DNA from: Paludibacteraceae bacterium
GTDB taxonomy: Bacteria; Bacteroidota; Bacteroidia; Bacteroidales; Paludibacteraceae
Length of the DNA: 32,900 nt
Assembly: GCA_024399615.1 (NCBI GenBank)
Contig: JAKSNQ010000019.1
Coordinates: 1-32,900 of the forward strand
Reading direction: 5' to 3'
Made by a program: the position numbers and the translations under genes. Under the pieces are notes generated by a model that worked only from the letters and a program-made list of their open reading frames with translations, searched no databases and was not told the origin of the DNA. This document shows, in pieces, positions 8,888 to 17,062 of the stretch; within the stretch, counting starts at the first letter, position 1, and the number at the start of each line of letters is the position of its first letter.

Positions 8888-10711
8888 TTATAGCGCTTTG
8901 CACTTCTGCGCAAGCCAAGCTGCCTCGTCTGCTGTCAGCAGCGGTGCGGTCAGGTCATATACGCGCTTGTGGTAATCGTTTATCCAACGAATCTCCTGTT
9001 CCGTCATGAGAGACATATCAATCAGGCGGGTATCATAGAAACAGAGTGTTAGTGTCTCCCATGTCAGCCATTCATCCTCGGTAGTAGCCTCAGCGGTCTG
9101 TGGGCAAGGGATGACCGTGAAGATGTTCTCTGTACGAATCCCCCACTCTCCCGTACGATAGATACCGGGTTCGTTGGAGCACACATGTCCAACCTCCAGC
9201 ACCGTCGGGTTGTTGTCTCGGCGGATGTTTTGCGGTCCCTCGTGGTCTCCCAAGAAGTGGCCCATGCCGTGTCCCGTACCATGTCCAAACGTGATGCCGG
9301 CCTGCCACATGTACTGCTTAGCCAAGGCATCCAACTGATTGCCTCGCGTGCCACGTGGGAATCGTACCATGCTGAGCGCCAGATGGCCTTTCAGTACATA
9401 GGTGTAGTCGCGCTTGGCCTGCGCAGGTATCTCTCCGCCCAACCATACAGTACGCGTGATGTCGGTCGTGCCGTCGAGGTATTGCGCACCGCTGTCCAGC
9501 AGCAGCATACCTTCCGGATAAACAGTTGCGCAGTTCTCTTTAGAGGCAGCATAGTGCACGATGGCGCCATTGCCCTTGTAGCCCGCAATTGTGCCGAATG
9601 ACTCGTCGGTGAAGTTTTCTCGCAGCAAACGGAAACTATGCAGTTTCTCCATCAGATCCCATTCGGTCACCTTGCCGGCTGCCATCTCCTGACGGGTTGC
9701 ATCGCTCTCCAGCCACATGAAGAACTGAGTCAGCGCAATCGAGTCTTGCAGCATCGCCTTGCGTTCGCCCTCTATCTCCACGGCATTCTTGTGCGCTTTT
9801 ACTACCTGAATAGGCGACTGCGCATTGATGCTGTCGGTGCGCATTGCCTCGTAGAGAGCCTCGTTCACCTTGGTTCCATCATAGAGGATCGTGCCGTCCA
9901 ATTGACTGATATAAGCAAACACCTCCTCATAGGCACGCAACTCGATTCCCTCGCGGCGGAGGTAAGCGGACGTCTTGGCATCCACCTTTTCCGGGGCAAC
10001 AAACAGGGTCACCTTATCCATCTCCAGCACCACATAAGCGATAACAACAGGCGTGCATTCCACATCTTTACCGCGAATATTCAGCAACCAGGCAATCTCA
10101 TCCAACATCGAAACGACCATCGAGTCGGCCTTCTTTGCCGCCATATGCTCACGGATGGTGGTCAATTTGGACGCCACCGATTCACCTGCATATTTCTCTT
10201 CGTACTCATAGAATACATCCTGCGGAACAGACGGACGCCCCTCTTTCCACAGGGGACGTATCAGGTCGATACTCTTCACACCCAGACAATCGTCTGCCAT
10301 TTCGTCCTCCAGCGCTGCATAATCATTCACGCTCCACATCTCGGGATTGACACCAACCAGCACCTCGTCCATATTGTTCTCATCATCCATCTGCGCAGCC
10401 AGTGCCTTCACGATCCACTCGTTGATGCTCGGGCAGTCGATGTCGTCGGCACGCATCAGGTCGATACCCGTTCCGGCCAACTGCTGCTCGGCCTGCAGGT
10501 AATAGCGGCTGTCGGTAAACAGTTTTGCCTCTGTCATCGTAACTACCACAGTGCCGGCCTCGCCGCTAAAGCCGCTCAGCCACTGCATCTCCTGCCAATG
10601 GGCGGCCATGTATTCACTGGCGTGAGGGTCGTTGCTTGGCACGATATACGCTGCCAATCCCTCACTCGCCATCAGCGCACGTAGCGCCTCTATCTTTTCT
10701 GTAACTGTCAT
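8888..10711 (-). CDS. pepP: Xaa-Pro aminopeptidase (aminopeptidase P, M24B)
   Basis: 607 residues, the long three-domain form of aminopeptidase P. Two creatinase-type N-terminal domains cover about 1-300, and a pita-bread metallopeptidase domain begins near 310. The dinuclear metal site is complete. There are two aspartates in LLDSGAQYLDGTTDITRT (about 405-422), a histidine in GHGTGHGMGHF (about 479-489), and glutamates in NEPGIY (about 512) and TEN (about 527). It removes N-terminal residues that precede proline and has no signal peptide, so it is cytoplasmic. The gene is nine bases downstream of nadC and almost certainly in the same operon. Long forms are sometimes annotated simply as M24 family or PepP, so the symbol is approximate. 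Confidence 0.92.
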   Translation of the reverse strand: MTVTEKIEALRALMASEGLAAYIVPSNDPHASEYMAAHWQEMQWLSGFSGEAGTVVVTMTEAKLFTDSRYYLQAEQQLAGTGIDLMRADDIDCPSINEWIVKALAAQMDDENNMDEVLVGVNPEMWSVNDYAALEDEMADDCLGVKSIDLIRPLWKEGRPSVPQDVFYEYEEKYAGESVASKLTTIREHMAAKKADSMVVSMLDEIAWLLNIRGKDVECTPVVIAYVVLEMDKVTLFVAPEKVDAKTSAYLRREGIELRAYEEVFAYISQLDGTILYDGTKVNEALYEAMRTDSINAQSPIQVVKAHKNAVEIEGERKAMLQDSIALTQFFMWLESDATRQEMAAGKVTEWDLMEKLHSFRLLRENFTDESFGTIAGYKGNGAIVHYAASKENCATVYPEGMLLLDSGAQYLDGTTDITRTVWLGGEIPAQAKRDYTYVLKGHLALSMVRFPRGTRGNQLDALAKQYMWQAGITFGHGTGHGMGHFLGDHEGPQNIRRDNNPTVLEVGHVCSNEPGIYRTGEWGIRTENIFTVIPCPQTAEATTEDEWLTWETLTLCFYDTRLIDMSLMTEQEIRWINDYHKRVYDLTAPLLTADEAAWLAQKCKAL

Positions 10712-10720
10712 ATCTTATTT

Positions 10721-11641
10721 TTATTTCACCGCTTTGAAACTCATGTCCAATCCCTTGAAACTGTGGGTAAGCGCACCTACCGAGATGAAATCAACGCCAC
10801 ACTCGGCATAGGCACGAAGGGTTTCCTTGGTAATGCCGCCGGAACTCTCTATCTCAATAAAACCGGGCGTTTCTTTCTTCCAGTTGGGGACTTTGTCAGT
10901 CCAATCCACATGTCCTTTTGGAGAATGCTCACGAATGTAACGTACGGCCTCCATGGTAGCATCCGGAGTGAAGTTGTCCAACATGATACGATCAACGCCG
11001 CCCTCCTGGAGTGCAGCATCAATCTCGGCCTGATTGCGCACTTCTATTTCTATTTTGAGGTTCTTTCCATTAGCCTTGCAGTACTCTTTGGCACGATGGA
11101 TAGCCGCTGCGGTACCACCTGCAAAATCGACGTGATTATCCTTGAGCAGAATCATGTCAAACAAACCGATGCGATGGTTGCGAGCGCCGCCGAAGCGAAC
11201 GGCCTCTTTCTCCAGCATACGCAAACCCGGCGTAGTCTTACGGGTATCAAGAATAGTGCAACCGGTGCCGGCCACCATTTCCTGATAGTAGTGCGCCATT
11301 GTAGCGATGCCGGACATACGCTGCATGATGTTCAGCATCGTACGCTCGACCTGAAGCAGACTGCGCACCTTACCATACACGCGGAAAGCAATATCTCCGG
11401 GCTTCACATGGTCACCGTCCTTTAAAAACCACTCTACACGCAGCGTTGGGTCGAAAAAGTCAATGACTTCAGCAGCCACCTCCACACCCGCCAGGACGCC
11501 CTCGGCCTTTACTATCAATTGTTGGCAGCCTTCGGCCTCGGCAGGTATCGAACTGAGCGAAGTGTGATCACCATCGCCTATATCCTCCTTAAACCACTGC
11601 GAAATGAGCTCGCGAAGCTCTTCTTTTGATATATATTCCAT
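10721..11641 (-). CDS. nadC: Nicotinate-nucleotide pyrophosphorylase (carboxylating)
   Basis: 306 residues. It converts quinolinate and PRPP to nicotinate mononucleotide in de novo NAD synthesis. Family hallmarks are visible: DTRKTTPGLR at 132-141, GGARNHR at 151-157, LLKDNH at 165-170, and the barrel-end motif IEIESSGGI near 260. The N-terminal domain, about 1-115, carries the expected basic residues (ERTMLNIMQRMSGIAT). It is the first gene of a minus-strand operon with the aminopeptidase and argS. Its promoter (11661-11692) gives a very short leader of about 14 bases and overlaps completely with the divergent promoter of the DUF389 gene. The quinolinate-producing genes nadA and nadB are not in the window. 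Confidence 0.97.
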   Translation of the reverse strand: MEYISKEELRELISQWFKEDIGDGDHTSLSSIPAEAEGCQQLIVKAEGVLAGVEVAAEVIDFFDPTLRVEWFLKDGDHVKPGDIAFRVYGKVRSLLQVERTMLNIMQRMSGIATMAHYYQEMVAGTGCTILDTRKTTPGLRMLEKEAVRFGGARNHRIGLFDMILLKDNHVDFAGGTAAAIHRAKEYCKANGKNLKIEIEVRNQAEIDAALQEGGVDRIMLDNFTPDATMEAVRYIREHSPKGHVDWTDKVPNWKKETPGFIEIESSGGITKETLRAYAECGVDFISVGALTHSFKGLDMSFKAVK

Positions 11642-11656
11642 AAAAAGTCAAAATTT

Positions 11657-11688
11657 TTTGCAAAGTTAACATTTTTTTCGTATCTTTG
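11657..11688 (+). promoter_or_regulatory. DUF389-rlmH promoter, overlapping the divergent promoter
   Basis: TTTG (11657-11660), a 20-base spacer and TATCTTTG (11681-11688) match the Bacteroidetes consensus exactly. The predicted transcription start is about 11695, giving a leader of about 110 bases before the ATG at 11806. It shares its DNA with the nadC promoter. Confidence 0.85.
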
Positions 11689-11692
11689 CAAA
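11661..11692 (-). promoter_or_regulatory. nadC promoter, overlapping the divergent promoter
   Basis: On the minus strand TTTG (11689-11692), 20 bases, then TAACTTTG (11661-11668). Transcription should begin near 11655, about 14 bases before the nadC ATG. The whole element lies on top of the plus-strand promoter at 11657-11688. Confidence 0.75.
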
Positions 11693-11700
11693 CTTTTTCA

Positions 11701-11767
11701 ACGAAAAGCGATATTTTCGTCGTAAAAAACGTTGTTTTTTGCACTACGGAGTATCTAAACAGACTCC
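11701..11767 (+). other. Structured leader of the DUF389-rlmH operon
   Basis: Three small inverted repeats follow one another. ACGAAAA/TTTTCGT with a 6-base loop lies at 11701-11720. AAAAAAC/GTTTTTT with a 3-base loop lies at about 11724-11740. GGAGT/ACTCC with a 10-base loop lies at 11748-11767. The second has the look of a weak terminator. No known riboswitch class is recognised. Confidence 0.35.
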
Positions 11768-11805
11768 AGCACCTTTTATAAACGAAAAATCCAAAATCAA
11801 GAGTC

Positions 11806-12948
11806 ATGGCTATCACCAAGCAAACGCTCATTCAGTATCTGAGCAAACTCATCAACCTCTCAGACCATATCGATACGCAAACCGCCGCGGAGTCCATTCG
11901 CAACAATGTACATTTCCGAGGGCCGAATGTTTTCATTCTCTTTTTCGCCATCATCATCGCGTCGGTGGGTCTGAACGTCAACTCCATACCTGTCATCATC
12001 GGTGCCATGCTCATATCGCCTCTGATGGGGCCTATCTTGGGCTTCGGTTTGGGACTGGGGACCAACGATACCGAACTGCTCAAGTCGGCTCTACGCAACC
12101 TGGCTGTGATGGTGACCATCTCCATCATTGCTTCCACTCTCTATTTCGTCATCACTCCACTGGACCTGAGTCATCCTACCGAACTGCTTTCGCGTACCAA
12201 TCCATCTGTTTACGACGTCTTCATTGCTTTCTTTGGCGGTTTGGCCGGCATTTTGGAGACTTCGCGCAAGGAGAAAGGAACGGTCATCTCAGGCGTAGCG
12301 ATTGCCACGGCGCTGATGCCACCGCTCTGCACCGTAGGCTATGGTATTGCCAACCTTGACCTGCATTTCATCCTCGGTGCGCTGTACCTATTCACCATCA
12401 ATAGTATCTTCATCGCCTTGGCGGCCTTCATCGGCATCAAGTTGCTCAAATACAAATCGGTACACACCGACCATCAAAACGACCGTCGCCGTGCATGGTC
12501 TTTGACCATTCTCATTCTTTTTGTCCTCGTGCCCAGCCTCTTCTCGGCACTATCCATCGTGCGCGAGAACAATTTCCAACTGGCTGCCAATCAGTTTATT
12601 GACTCGCACCACTTCATTGGCACCACCTATATTTACAATACGCATATAGAGAACCAGACCATACGTTTCTATCTGGCCGGCGACAAACTGACCGATAAAG
12701 ACCGTCAGCAGTTCTACAACGAGGCCATCGCCGCCGGTTTCCGCACCGACCAGATTATCCTCATGGACGAGGCCACAAGCGATATCCGCGAGAAGTTGTC
12801 GGACGAAGATTTGCTGCGTCAACTCATTCAGTCTAAAGACGAACTGCTGGAGATGAAAGATGCGCAAATCGATGCTTACGAACAGTTGATTGACAACTTG
12901 CAAAAGCGCCTCGAAGCCTACGAATCAACGTCCACAGAAAACGAATAA
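11806..12948 (+). CDS. DUF389 family inner-membrane protein
   Basis: 380 residues. The N-terminal two-thirds is a hydrophobic core of about five to six membrane helices with the DUF389/TIGR00341 signature, including a small-residue-rich stretch around PVIIGAMLISPLMGPILGFG and later GVAIATALMPPLCTVGYGIA. A further helix (LTILILFVLVPSLFSALSIV) precedes a soluble domain from about 255 and a charged, probably coiled-coil C-terminus (about 340-380). The biochemical role of the family is not established, and transport or membrane stress roles are only guesses. It is divergent from nadC and lies 21 bases upstream of rlmH, so the two are likely one operon. Confidence 0.88.
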   Translation: MAITKQTLIQYLSKLINLSDHIDTQTAAESIRNNVHFRGPNVFILFFAIIIASVGLNVNSIPVIIGAMLISPLMGPILGFGLGLGTNDTELLKSALRNLAVMVTISIIASTLYFVITPLDLSHPTELLSRTNPSVYDVFIAFFGGLAGILETSRKEKGTVISGVAIATALMPPLCTVGYGIANLDLHFILGALYLFTINSIFIALAAFIGIKLLKYKSVHTDHQNDRRRAWSLTILILFVLVPSLFSALSIVRENNFQLAANQFIDSHHFIGTTYIYNTHIENQTIRFYLAGDKLTDKDRQQFYNEAIAAGFRTDQIILMDEATSDIREKLSDEDLLRQLIQSKDELLEMKDAQIDAYEQLIDNLQKRLEAYESTSTENE

Positions 12949-12969
12949 AACGGTTTTGCATCATACTTT

Positions 12970-13440
12970 ATGAAAACGACTCTTCTGGTCGTAGGCAAGA
13001 CGACCGACCCACATATCATCGCCCTGATTGACGATTATCGCAAGCGATTGAGCCACTATTTGCCCTTCGAGATGCAAGTCATTCCTGAACTGAAGAACGC
13101 CAAGAACCTCAGTTTCGAGCAACAGAAACAGCAGGAGGGGGAACTCATTCTTAAAGCCGTAGGTGACTCCTCACACGTCATCCTGCTTGACGAGCATGGC
13201 CGCGAGTACCGCTCCATTGAGTTTGCCGACTACATGCAAAAGCGAATGTCCACAGGCCAAGATTTGGTTTTCGTCGTAGGAGGCCCCTATGGTTTTTCGC
13301 CCGATGTCTATGCTCGTGCCAATGGCAAAATTTCACTCTCGCAGATGACGTTCTCTCACCAAATGATTCGCCTCATTTTCGTTGAGCAGATTTACCGCGC
13401 CATGACCATCCTCCGCAACGAGCCCTACCATCACGAGTGA
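12970..13440 (+). CDS. rlmH: 23S rRNA (pseudouridine1915-N3)-methyltransferase
   Basis: 156 residues, the usual length for this small SPOUT-fold enzyme. It methylates pseudouridine 1915 in helix 69 of 23S rRNA on assembled ribosomes. Family hallmarks are LLDEHG in the middle and the C-terminal SAM-binding knot VFVVGGPYGF followed by LSQMTFSHQMIRLIFVEQIY. The C-terminus NEPYHHE is near-universal in RlmH. It is the second gene after the DUF389 membrane protein. The coupling of these two genes looks incidental. Confidence 0.97.
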   Translation: MKTTLLVVGKTTDPHIIALIDDYRKRLSHYLPFEMQVIPELKNAKNLSFEQQKQQEGELILKAVGDSSHVILLDEHGREYRSIEFADYMQKRMSTGQDLVFVVGGPYGFSPDVYARANGKISLSQMTFSHQMIRLIFVEQIYRAMTILRNEPYHHE

Positions 13441-13478
13441 TTACGCCCTATGGTTCCCCAGCCTATTCCCTGCGTTTT

Positions 13479-13522
13479 TCCTAAGACTTCCCTAAGAGTT
13501 TCCTAAGACTTCCCTAAGACTT
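13479..13522. repeat. Tandem array, four 11-bp units (ycctaagactt)
   Basis: Four contiguous 11-base units at 13479-13489, 13490-13500, 13501-13511 and 13512-13522. The sequences are tcctaagactt, ccctaagagtt, tcctaagactt and ccctaagactt. The first base alternates t/c, and only one internal base differs (in unit 2). The array lies just beyond rlmH, in non-coding DNA. Confidence 0.9.
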
Positions 13523-13529
13523 TTAGCAG

Positions 13530-13562
13530 AGCTCCAGCAAACCTCCAGCAGACCTCCAGCAA
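13530..13562. repeat. Tandem array, three 11-bp units (acctccagcaa)
   Basis: Three contiguous 11-base units at 13530-13540, 13541-13551 and 13552-13562 (agctccagcaa, acctccagcag, acctccagcaa). It starts seven bases after the first array, has the same unit length but an unrelated sequence. Together with the first array and the terminator it fills most of the non-coding 13441-13739 stretch. Confidence 0.9.
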
Positions 13563-13650
13563 AAATAGTAACATTTTTGTTAACTGCTCCTTCCGCATCA
13601 ACTTTAGTGATTGTTGCCATCAGCGATTGCACATCCTCGCTGGTACATAC

Positions 13651-13680
13651 AAAAAAGCCGCCTTTGGGCGGCCTTTTCTT
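13651..13680. terminator. Bidirectional terminator between rlmH and GH31 gene
   Basis: The stem GCCGCC/GGCGGC with loop TTTG lies at 13657-13672. It is flanked by AAAAAA on the left and CTTTTCTTTT on the right. On the minus strand the T6 tract makes a strong terminator for the GH31 gene. On the plus strand the T-rich tail would serve the DUF389-rlmH transcript. Confidence 0.88.
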
Positions 13681-13739
13681 TTCCTTAGCGAATCATTCTC
13701 CGCTGGGATGCGATAAGCATACATGCCTATGTAACGTCA

Positions 13740-16073
13740 TCACTCCTTGACAATCACATTTCCCGTCTCTATATCGAAGAGGTAGCCCTTGGTCGTTGTG
13801 GCATTAGCTTTGTATTCGCGCCAAGAGAGTTTGCTCCAATCGATTTGCTCGGTACACTGAGCGACAGGAACATGCGGGATGGCAGAACCGTCCTTGATGA
13901 GAATGATGATAGGCAGAGCACCACACTCGATCTGTTGCCAACCGGCTGCATACAGACGTCCGGTCTGATAATCAATCCATGGCTCCTTGCCGGGCAGATA
14001 GACGGTACGCGAAGTTCCCGCTTCCATCATCGGAGCTACAAGCATCTGCTCACCAAACATGTATTCATCATCCACCAACCATGCTCCCGGGTCCTCAGGA
14101 TACTCGAGCAGCAAAGCACGTTGCATCGGAAGTCCCTGATCAGCAGAGAGTTTAGCCTGAGCATAGATATAAGGCATGAGTTGGTATTTCAGCTCGGCAC
14201 ATTGGCGGAAATAATTGACAAAATCCTCTCCATAAAGCCAAGGTTCTGTCTCAACACCATGCACACGACTATGGCTGGTGAGCATGCCGTATGGCAGCCA
14301 GCGACGATAGAGTTCGTCAGGAGATTGGGTAACAAAACCGCCGATATCGTGGCTCCAGAAAGTGAAGCCCGAAAGACCCAGTGAGAGTCCTTCGCGCACG
14401 GTACCGAGCAGTCCTGCATTTGTCGTAGCCGCATCGCCGCCCCAGTGGAGAGGATAACGCTGGCTGCCGGCCCATGCCGAACGTGCCCAGATGATGCCCT
14501 CGCCATTGGTTTGTCGAATGGCCTCGAAAGCTGCACGATTATATCGAACAGGATAGAGATTATGCTCGTAGAGGCCGGTCCTTCCGCTGGCGTACAATCC
14601 GTTGTGAAGAGGTGCTGCCTCGCCAAAGTCGGCCTTGATAACAGCTACACCTTGTGAGATAAGACCACCCAATTGCTGTTGATACCAGGAGACAGTCTTG
14701 GGATTGGAGAAATCGAGGACGGCATCCTCATATGGCAACTGCCCTGCTGCATTCTTGACTGCCATACCCTCCTCAACGATGGTACGGAAATATCGATTTT
14801 TCGGCGTGAAATATGGCAATTGCCACAAACAAGTGTGAAAGCCCTGTTTTCTCAAGTCCTTGAGCATGCGCACAGGATCCTTAAAATTCTTCTTACTGAA
14901 CTGGTAATCACATTGCCAATCCACCTCGAACCAACCGGTATCGAAATGAATCACATCTGACGGCAAACGCAAATCACGAAGTTTCTGCGCCACGGTGCGT
15001 CCCTCCTGCTCGGTAAAATAGGAAATACGGCTCATCCATGTACCGAAAGACCATAGCGGCGGCATCTGTGGACGACCCACAAGGTTGGTGTACTCTCCCA
15101 AAATCTCTTTAGGATTACCCAACATCACAAAGAGATCGGCCTGCTCGTCGGCCATGAAAAGACGAGTAGAACCAATATACGACTGACCGAAATCGACCGT
15201 AACAGGAGCACTGGTGTGCATAAACATGCCGTACCCGCGCGAACTGAACCAAAATGGGATAGGCTTATACATGTCCGGTGTCTCGGGTCCCTGAGGATCG
15301 GTAACGAAGAGGTTGAGTTTTTGTCCGGCCTTGTTGAGAGGCATGGCAGACTCGCCACAACCATAGATGCGCTCGCCGGGGGCCATGCTGAAGACAGGTT
15401 CGATGCTACGACTGTTATCAGCCCCGCGCTTGACAAAGGTGAACGGTTGCGTCTTCACCTGCGTGCTGTCGTTGTCAGAGAGTGTGCGTGTATGGGTTAA
15501 CTCACGACCGGTTGCATCCTTCAGCACAAGACGCCATGGATAGGCATGCAGTTCAAGGCAGCCATGAGGGCCGGTGTAGCGATAACCATAGTCGGTCTTT
15601 TGCACTTTCCACGACGAGAAGTCCGTAGTGGGTTCTGCAACCAACATAACATCATCCTGCGGATCCTGAGGCACAATGGGGGAAGTGTAGATACGTAAGC
15701 GCAAGGTTCGCTCGTTAACGGGAAGAACAGCGAACTCCAGAGTGGGAGACTGATCGTAAGCAGGACCGGGAAAGTCGAGGTTCTGAAGCGGTACCTGCCA
15801 GTAGCCATTGGCGTTGAAAGCCTGACGTGGATGCAGTTCATTACGGCTCCACTGTAGAGTTCCACGCCCGGTTTCGGGGTTGAACGACACAAGACTATCT
15901 GCAAAGAAATAAGTATTGGTCGGATCAGCAAATTGCTGACTGATATCAAGAGATTGCGACAGAAGGTAAGGGATACCGTTGTTGAGGGTGATTTGCGCTC
16001 GGGCAATCTCCGAGGAATTCGAGATGGCAGCAAGCAAGGCCAAAGAAAGCCCCCATTTTGTAATTCGTTTCAT
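13740..16073 (-). CDS. Secreted GH31 alpha-glycosidase, probably alpha-xylosidase
   Basis: 777 residues from the chosen start. MKRITKWGLSLALLAAISNS begins a Sec signal peptide with likely cleavage at ARA-Q near residue 26. A galactose-mutarotase-like N-domain covers about 30-330, then the GH31 barrel. The catalytic nucleophile is Asp482 in IKADFGEAAP, and the acid/base is Asp547 in WGGDAAT. The K-x-DFGE form is typical of the YicI-type alpha-xylosidase branch of GH31, which removes alpha-xylose from xyloglucan fragments, though alpha-glucosidase activity cannot be excluded. An upstream in-frame ATG at 16178 lies inside the promoter spacer, so it cannot be the start. The gene stands alone, with its own promoter and terminator and no SusC/SusD pair nearby. 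Confidence 0.9.
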   Translation of the reverse strand: MKRITKWGLSLALLAAISNSSEIARAQITLNNGIPYLLSQSLDISQQFADPTNTYFFADSLVSFNPETGRGTLQWSRNELHPRQAFNANGYWQVPLQNLDFPGPAYDQSPTLEFAVLPVNERTLRLRIYTSPIVPQDPQDDVMLVAEPTTDFSSWKVQKTDYGYRYTGPHGCLELHAYPWRLVLKDATGRELTHTRTLSDNDSTQVKTQPFTFVKRGADNSRSIEPVFSMAPGERIYGCGESAMPLNKAGQKLNLFVTDPQGPETPDMYKPIPFWFSSRGYGMFMHTSAPVTVDFGQSYIGSTRLFMADEQADLFVMLGNPKEILGEYTNLVGRPQMPPLWSFGTWMSRISYFTEQEGRTVAQKLRDLRLPSDVIHFDTGWFEVDWQCDYQFSKKNFKDPVRMLKDLRKQGFHTCLWQLPYFTPKNRYFRTIVEEGMAVKNAAGQLPYEDAVLDFSNPKTVSWYQQQLGGLISQGVAVIKADFGEAAPLHNGLYASGRTGLYEHNLYPVRYNRAAFEAIRQTNGEGIIWARSAWAGSQRYPLHWGGDAATTNAGLLGTVREGLSLGLSGFTFWSHDIGGFVTQSPDELYRRWLPYGMLTSHSRVHGVETEPWLYGEDFVNYFRQCAELKYQLMPYIYAQAKLSADQGLPMQRALLLEYPEDPGAWLVDDEYMFGEQMLVAPMMEAGTSRTVYLPGKEPWIDYQTGRLYAAGWQQIECGALPIIILIKDGSAIPHVPVAQCTEQIDWSKLSWREYKANATTTKGYLFDIETGNVIVKE

Positions 16074-16167
16074 GGTGGATGTATGATTTATTAGTTTATC
16101 GCATGATTTTGGTACATTTTCTATCTGTGCATGGCACTCTATACCGGCGAACTTTGCAATTGAAATG

Positions 16168-16199
16168 CAAAGGTACAACTTTTTTTTGACACTTGCAAA
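16168..16199 (-). promoter_or_regulatory. Promoter of the GH31 gene
   Basis: On the minus strand TTTG (16196-16199), 20 bases and TACCTTTG (16168-16175). The spacer contains TGTCAAAAAAAAG, identical to the gyrA and TPR/HTH promoters. The transcription start near 16161 leaves a leader of about 88 bases to the ATG at 16073. Confidence 0.85.
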
Positions 16200-16242
16200 T
16201 AATCCGTGAAAATAGTTTATTTTTAGAAAAAACAGTCAATTA

Positions 16243-16274
16243 TTTGCACAAATCAATTATTTGTATTATCTTTG
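16243..16274 (+). promoter_or_regulatory. Promoter of deoD
   Basis: TTTG (16243-16246), a 20-base spacer and TATCTTTG (16267-16274) form a perfect consensus. The leader would be about 45 bases to the ATG at 16326. It is divergent from the GH31 promoter, with 43 bases between the two -33 boxes. Confidence 0.88.
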
Positions 16275-16325
16275 CAACCGAAATAGAATATCGCAAAACA
16301 AACAGAATTTCAAAAAGCAAACAAT

Positions 16326-17036
16326 ATGGAAAACAAGACCCCAACTCCACACATCGGAGCCCAATATGGAGAAATAGCAGAGACCGTCATCATGGCGGGT
16401 GATCCACTGCGTGCCAAACTTATGGCCGAAAGATACCTCGAGAATCCTGTTCAGTTCAACAGCGTGCGCAATATGCTGGGTTATACCGGCACCTATCAAG
16501 GCAAACGCGTTAGCGTGATGGGTCACGGCATGGGCATTCCATCGATAGGCATCTACACCTACGAGTTGTACAATTTCTATGGTGTGAAAACCATTATCCG
16601 CGTTGGTTCATGCGGTGCTCGTCAAATGCACGTACACGTAGGCGACCTCGTCATCGCCATGGGTTCATGCACCGATAGCAATTATGCTGCACAATATGAC
16701 CTGCCTGGTCAGTACGCACCTATCGCAGATTTTGATTTGGTACGCAAAGCCGCAGAAGCCGCTGAACGTTTCGGCTACACCTATCATGTTGGCAACGTGT
16801 TCTCTGCCGATGTCTTCTATTCTGAGGACCCACGCAAAAACAATTGGACCAAGATGGGCGTGCTGGCCGACGAAATGGAAGCGCCATCGCTCTACATGAA
16901 TGCTGCACGATCAGGAAACCGTGCACTCGTCATCTGCACAGTCAGCGACCATATCCTTACCGGCGAAGCGACCACCGCCGAGGAGCGTCAGAACACGTTC
17001 ACCAAGATGATGGACGTGGCCTTCAGCATTATCTAA
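16326..17036 (+). CDS. deoD: Purine-nucleoside phosphorylase, DeoD type
   Basis: 236 residues, matching the hexameric bacterial DeoD family (about 239 in E. coli). It cleaves purine (deoxy)nucleosides with phosphate in the salvage pathway. Hallmarks in order are HIGAQYGEIAETVIMAGDPLRA at the N-terminus with phosphate-binding residues, GMGIPSIGIYTYEL, IRVGSCGA, the ribose-binding EMEAPSLY near 180, and SDHILTGEATTAEER with the catalytic aspartate near 204. The ATG follows a consensus promoter and a short leader. A lipoprotein gene begins 26 bases after the stop and is probably cotranscribed. Confidence 0.97.
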   Translation: MENKTPTPHIGAQYGEIAETVIMAGDPLRAKLMAERYLENPVQFNSVRNMLGYTGTYQGKRVSVMGHGMGIPSIGIYTYELYNFYGVKTIIRVGSCGARQMHVHVGDLVIAMGSCTDSNYAAQYDLPGQYAPIADFDLVRKAAEAAERFGYTYHVGNVFSADVFYSEDPRKNNWTKMGVLADEMEAPSLYMNAARSGNRALVICTVSDHILTGEATTAEERQNTFTKMMDVAFSII

Positions 17037-17062
17037 GCAGGATAACACGTAAAATTCATCAT

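Noticed and set aside
9638-10684. A 348-codon open frame on the plus strand opposite the aminopeptidase gene
   Set aside because: Histidine- and leucine-rich translation with no domain, fully inside the well-supported minus-strand aminopeptidase gene.
13479-13562. Possible small CRISPR array
   Set aside because: The units are only 11 bases and contiguous, with no spacers, and there are no cas genes.
16074-16178. Longer N-terminus for the GH31 enzyme (ATG at 16178)
   Set aside because: The ATG is inside the promoter spacer, upstream of the predicted transcription start. The ATG at 16073 gives a proper signal peptide.
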